Shown piece after piece: positions 62,742 through 64,000 of a DNA stretch of 64,000 bases. The position numbers and the translations under genes are program-made. Position 1 is the stretch's first letter. Every line of letters begins with the position of its first letter. This DNA is from Clostridium yunnanense (GTDB taxonomy: Bacteria > Bacillota > Clostridia > Clostridiales > Clostridiaceae), in contig NZ_JAENHN010000071.1 of assembly GCF_016595795.1 (NCBI RefSeq), positions 62,001 through 126,000 on the forward strand, given 5' to 3'. Below the pieces are notes generated by a model, which saw only the letters and a list, made by a program, of their open reading frames with translations, was not told where the DNA came from and made no database searches.

Positions 62742-64000
62742 ATGAAAACAATTAAGAGGAAAAGAAAACCTAAGAGTATATACCTAAAAATAATGCTAGG
62801 ATATTTTATATTTGGAGTTGTAACCATAGTTCTTCTTTTTACTCTTATAATAGCACTTGCTTTTTTTACACTATTTTCAGCAAGAAGACATAATGAAAAT
62901 GATTTTCCAAAGTCTACAGCAAAGGCTATTGTATGCAGTGATTACAAAAATATTGATTCTACTTACATAGAAAAAAGTGGTGGATGGGTAGAGATACTAA
63001 ATGATAATAAAGTTGTTTTTGTAAAAGGAGAAAAGAAGGATAATATAAATGAATATACGGAAGAACAGCTTATTAACTATACTTCCACAGATCTGAAGTC
63101 AAGCTTTGATTTTAACAGAGTAACATACTCAGCAGCAGCTTTTAAAGGGCAGGATGGGAAAAGCTATATCTGTCTTGTTAAGTTTCCACCGAAAAGTGGT
63201 GATATGACCTTTGGAGGGCAACTGAGTGGCTCTCCGCTTGAAAAGGAAATAGAGATGTTTACAACTTCGATCTTTAGTGGCGCAGCTCTTATACTTTTAA
63301 TTATAATGTTTATACTTAGTAAAATAGTTGCGAAGCAAATAAGCAATCCAATTAAACATATAGTGAAAGGTATACAAACAATAAGTACTGGTGAATATGA
63401 TTATAGAATTAAGTGTAAGGCGGATAGTGAGCTTGCTATGATAAGAGATGCACTTAATGACATGTCTAAAAGAATACAAGAGGCAGAGGCTGAGAAAAAA
63501 CTTGCAGAGGAAAGTAAGCGAATGATTATAGCTGATATCTCTCATGATTTAAAAACACCAATAACTTCTATTCAGGGCTATGCAAGAGCTTTAAATGATG
63601 GACTTGTTGTAGATGAAGAAAAAAAGAAAAAGTACTTAAATTATATATATGAAAAATCTAATAGGATGAACTACTTAATAGATGAATTATTTACTTTTTC
63701 AAAAATGGATGCTCCGTCCTATAAACTTAACCTTATAGAAGGGGATTTAGCTAATTTCTTTAGGGAAAGCATAATAGGATTTATTCCAGACTTTGAAAAG
63801 TGCAATTTTAATTATAATGTAGACGTAAGAGAAGAGTATATAAAATATAGCTTTGATAGAGATGAACTGTACCGTGCTATATCAAATATAATAATAAATG
63901 CACTGAAGTATAATCCTCCCGGCACATCTTTAAACTTCTTTCTGATAAAAGAAGAAGATAAGATAACTATGTCTATAGAAGATGATGGAATTGGAATATC
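62742..64000 (+). CDS. Sensor histidine kinase (partial, runs off the window)
   Basis: The ATG follows the regulator stop with no gap, with AGGTGG as ribosome binding site. The 419 visible codons show a basic start, one membrane segment (about residues 17-45), an extracellular sensor of about 130 residues, a second segment (about 174-194), HAMP, a HisKA domain (IADISHDLKTPITSIQGYARAL), and the N and G1 boxes (SNIIINALKYNPPG, EDDGIGI) at the edge. Only the last part of the ATPase domain is missing. It should phosphorylate the regulator at 62028. Confidence 0.93.
   Translation, partial: MKTIKRKRKPKSIYLKIMLGYFIFGVVTIVLLFTLIIALAFFTLFSARRHNENDFPKSTAKAIVCSDYKNIDSTYIEKSGGWVEILNDNKVVFVKGEKKDNINEYTEEQLINYTSTDLKSSFDFNRVTYSAAAFKGQDGKSYICLVKFPPKSGDMTFGGQLSGSPLEKEIEMFTTSIFSGAALILLIIMFILSKIVAKQISNPIKHIVKGIQTISTGEYDYRIKCKADSELAMIRDALNDMSKRIQEAEAEKKLAEESKRMIIADISHDLKTPITSIQGYARALNDGLVVDEEKKKKYLNYIYEKSNRMNYLIDELFTFSKMDAPSYKLNLIEGDLANFFRESIIGFIPDFEKCNFNYNVDVREEYIKYSFDRDELYRAISNIIINALKYNPPGTSLNFFLIKEEDKITMSIEDDGIGI

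Overview
The window looks like chromosomal DNA of a Clostridium sensu stricto (cluster I type) species. The base composition is very AT-rich, with Gly-Gly-Ala-Gly-Gly-type ribosome binding sites and TTG/GTG starts. It carries an endospore germination receptor, reverse rubrerythrin, an iron-containing alcohol dehydrogenase, T-box-controlled tRNA synthetases, and many short operons closed by strong hairpin terminators. No rRNA, tRNA, CRISPR array, phage or transposase gene was found. The species cannot be named from the sequence alone.

Layout. 1-7.2 kb: tail of a cell-wall amidase, a small unknown protein, a membrane acyltransferase, an alcohol dehydrogenase (minus), galU and a GtrA-type membrane protein, then trpS (minus) behind a tryptophan T-box. 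7.2-12.1 kb: an ECF transporter S component, a zinc-ribbon miniprotein, and a germinant receptor whose B subunit gene points away from the A and C genes. 12.8-17.8 kb: a GAF-GGDEF protein, an AlbA_2-domain protein, a small P-loop protein and tyrS. 18-21.5 kb: a FliK-like/FlhB-like pair followed by a metallophosphoesterase. 21.5-26.8 kb: a soluble chemoreceptor, a DUF2225 protein, a small alarmone synthetase, an NAD(P)H quinone oxidoreductase-like flavoprotein and a CDF cation transporter. 27.5-31 kb: a three-gene unit of a repeat protein, a MoxR-type AAA ATPase and a metallopeptidase-like/VWA protein. 31-38.6 kb: a membrane-anchored unknown, a HesB-like protein, a methyltransferase-like protein, an orphan histidine kinase, and leuS (minus) behind a leucine T-box.

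39-44.2 kb: a chemoreceptor with a short collagen-like insert, an LCP-family cell-wall protein and a decayed glycosyltransferase. 44.4-51.7 kb: a complete LplABC/YtcQ-type sugar ABC importer with its YesM/YesN-type two-component system. 52.3-56 kb: reverse rubrerythrin, a CYTH protein, a small membrane protein and a nucleoid-associated protein. 56-57.8 kb: MarR regulator, Cys-tailed methyltransferase and an ArsN1-like acetyltransferase, a candidate organoarsenical or thiol-stress locus. 58.4-64 kb: an ABC exporter with two FtsX-type permeases and an OmpR-type two-component pair that runs off the window.

The most unusual feature is intergenic. At least four families of short non-coding repeats fill the spaces between genes. 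Family A (about 200 bp, six long copies, one of them internally deleted, plus several fragments) folds into one long hairpin whose arms differ between copies by matched, compensatory changes. Family B (about 97 bp) has inverted ends, includes a tandem pair, and one copy sits between the trp T-box terminator and trpS. Family C sits in the same position in front of leuS. Family D is about 75-100 bp. None encodes a protein. Together they are the best candidate here for an undescribed element system.
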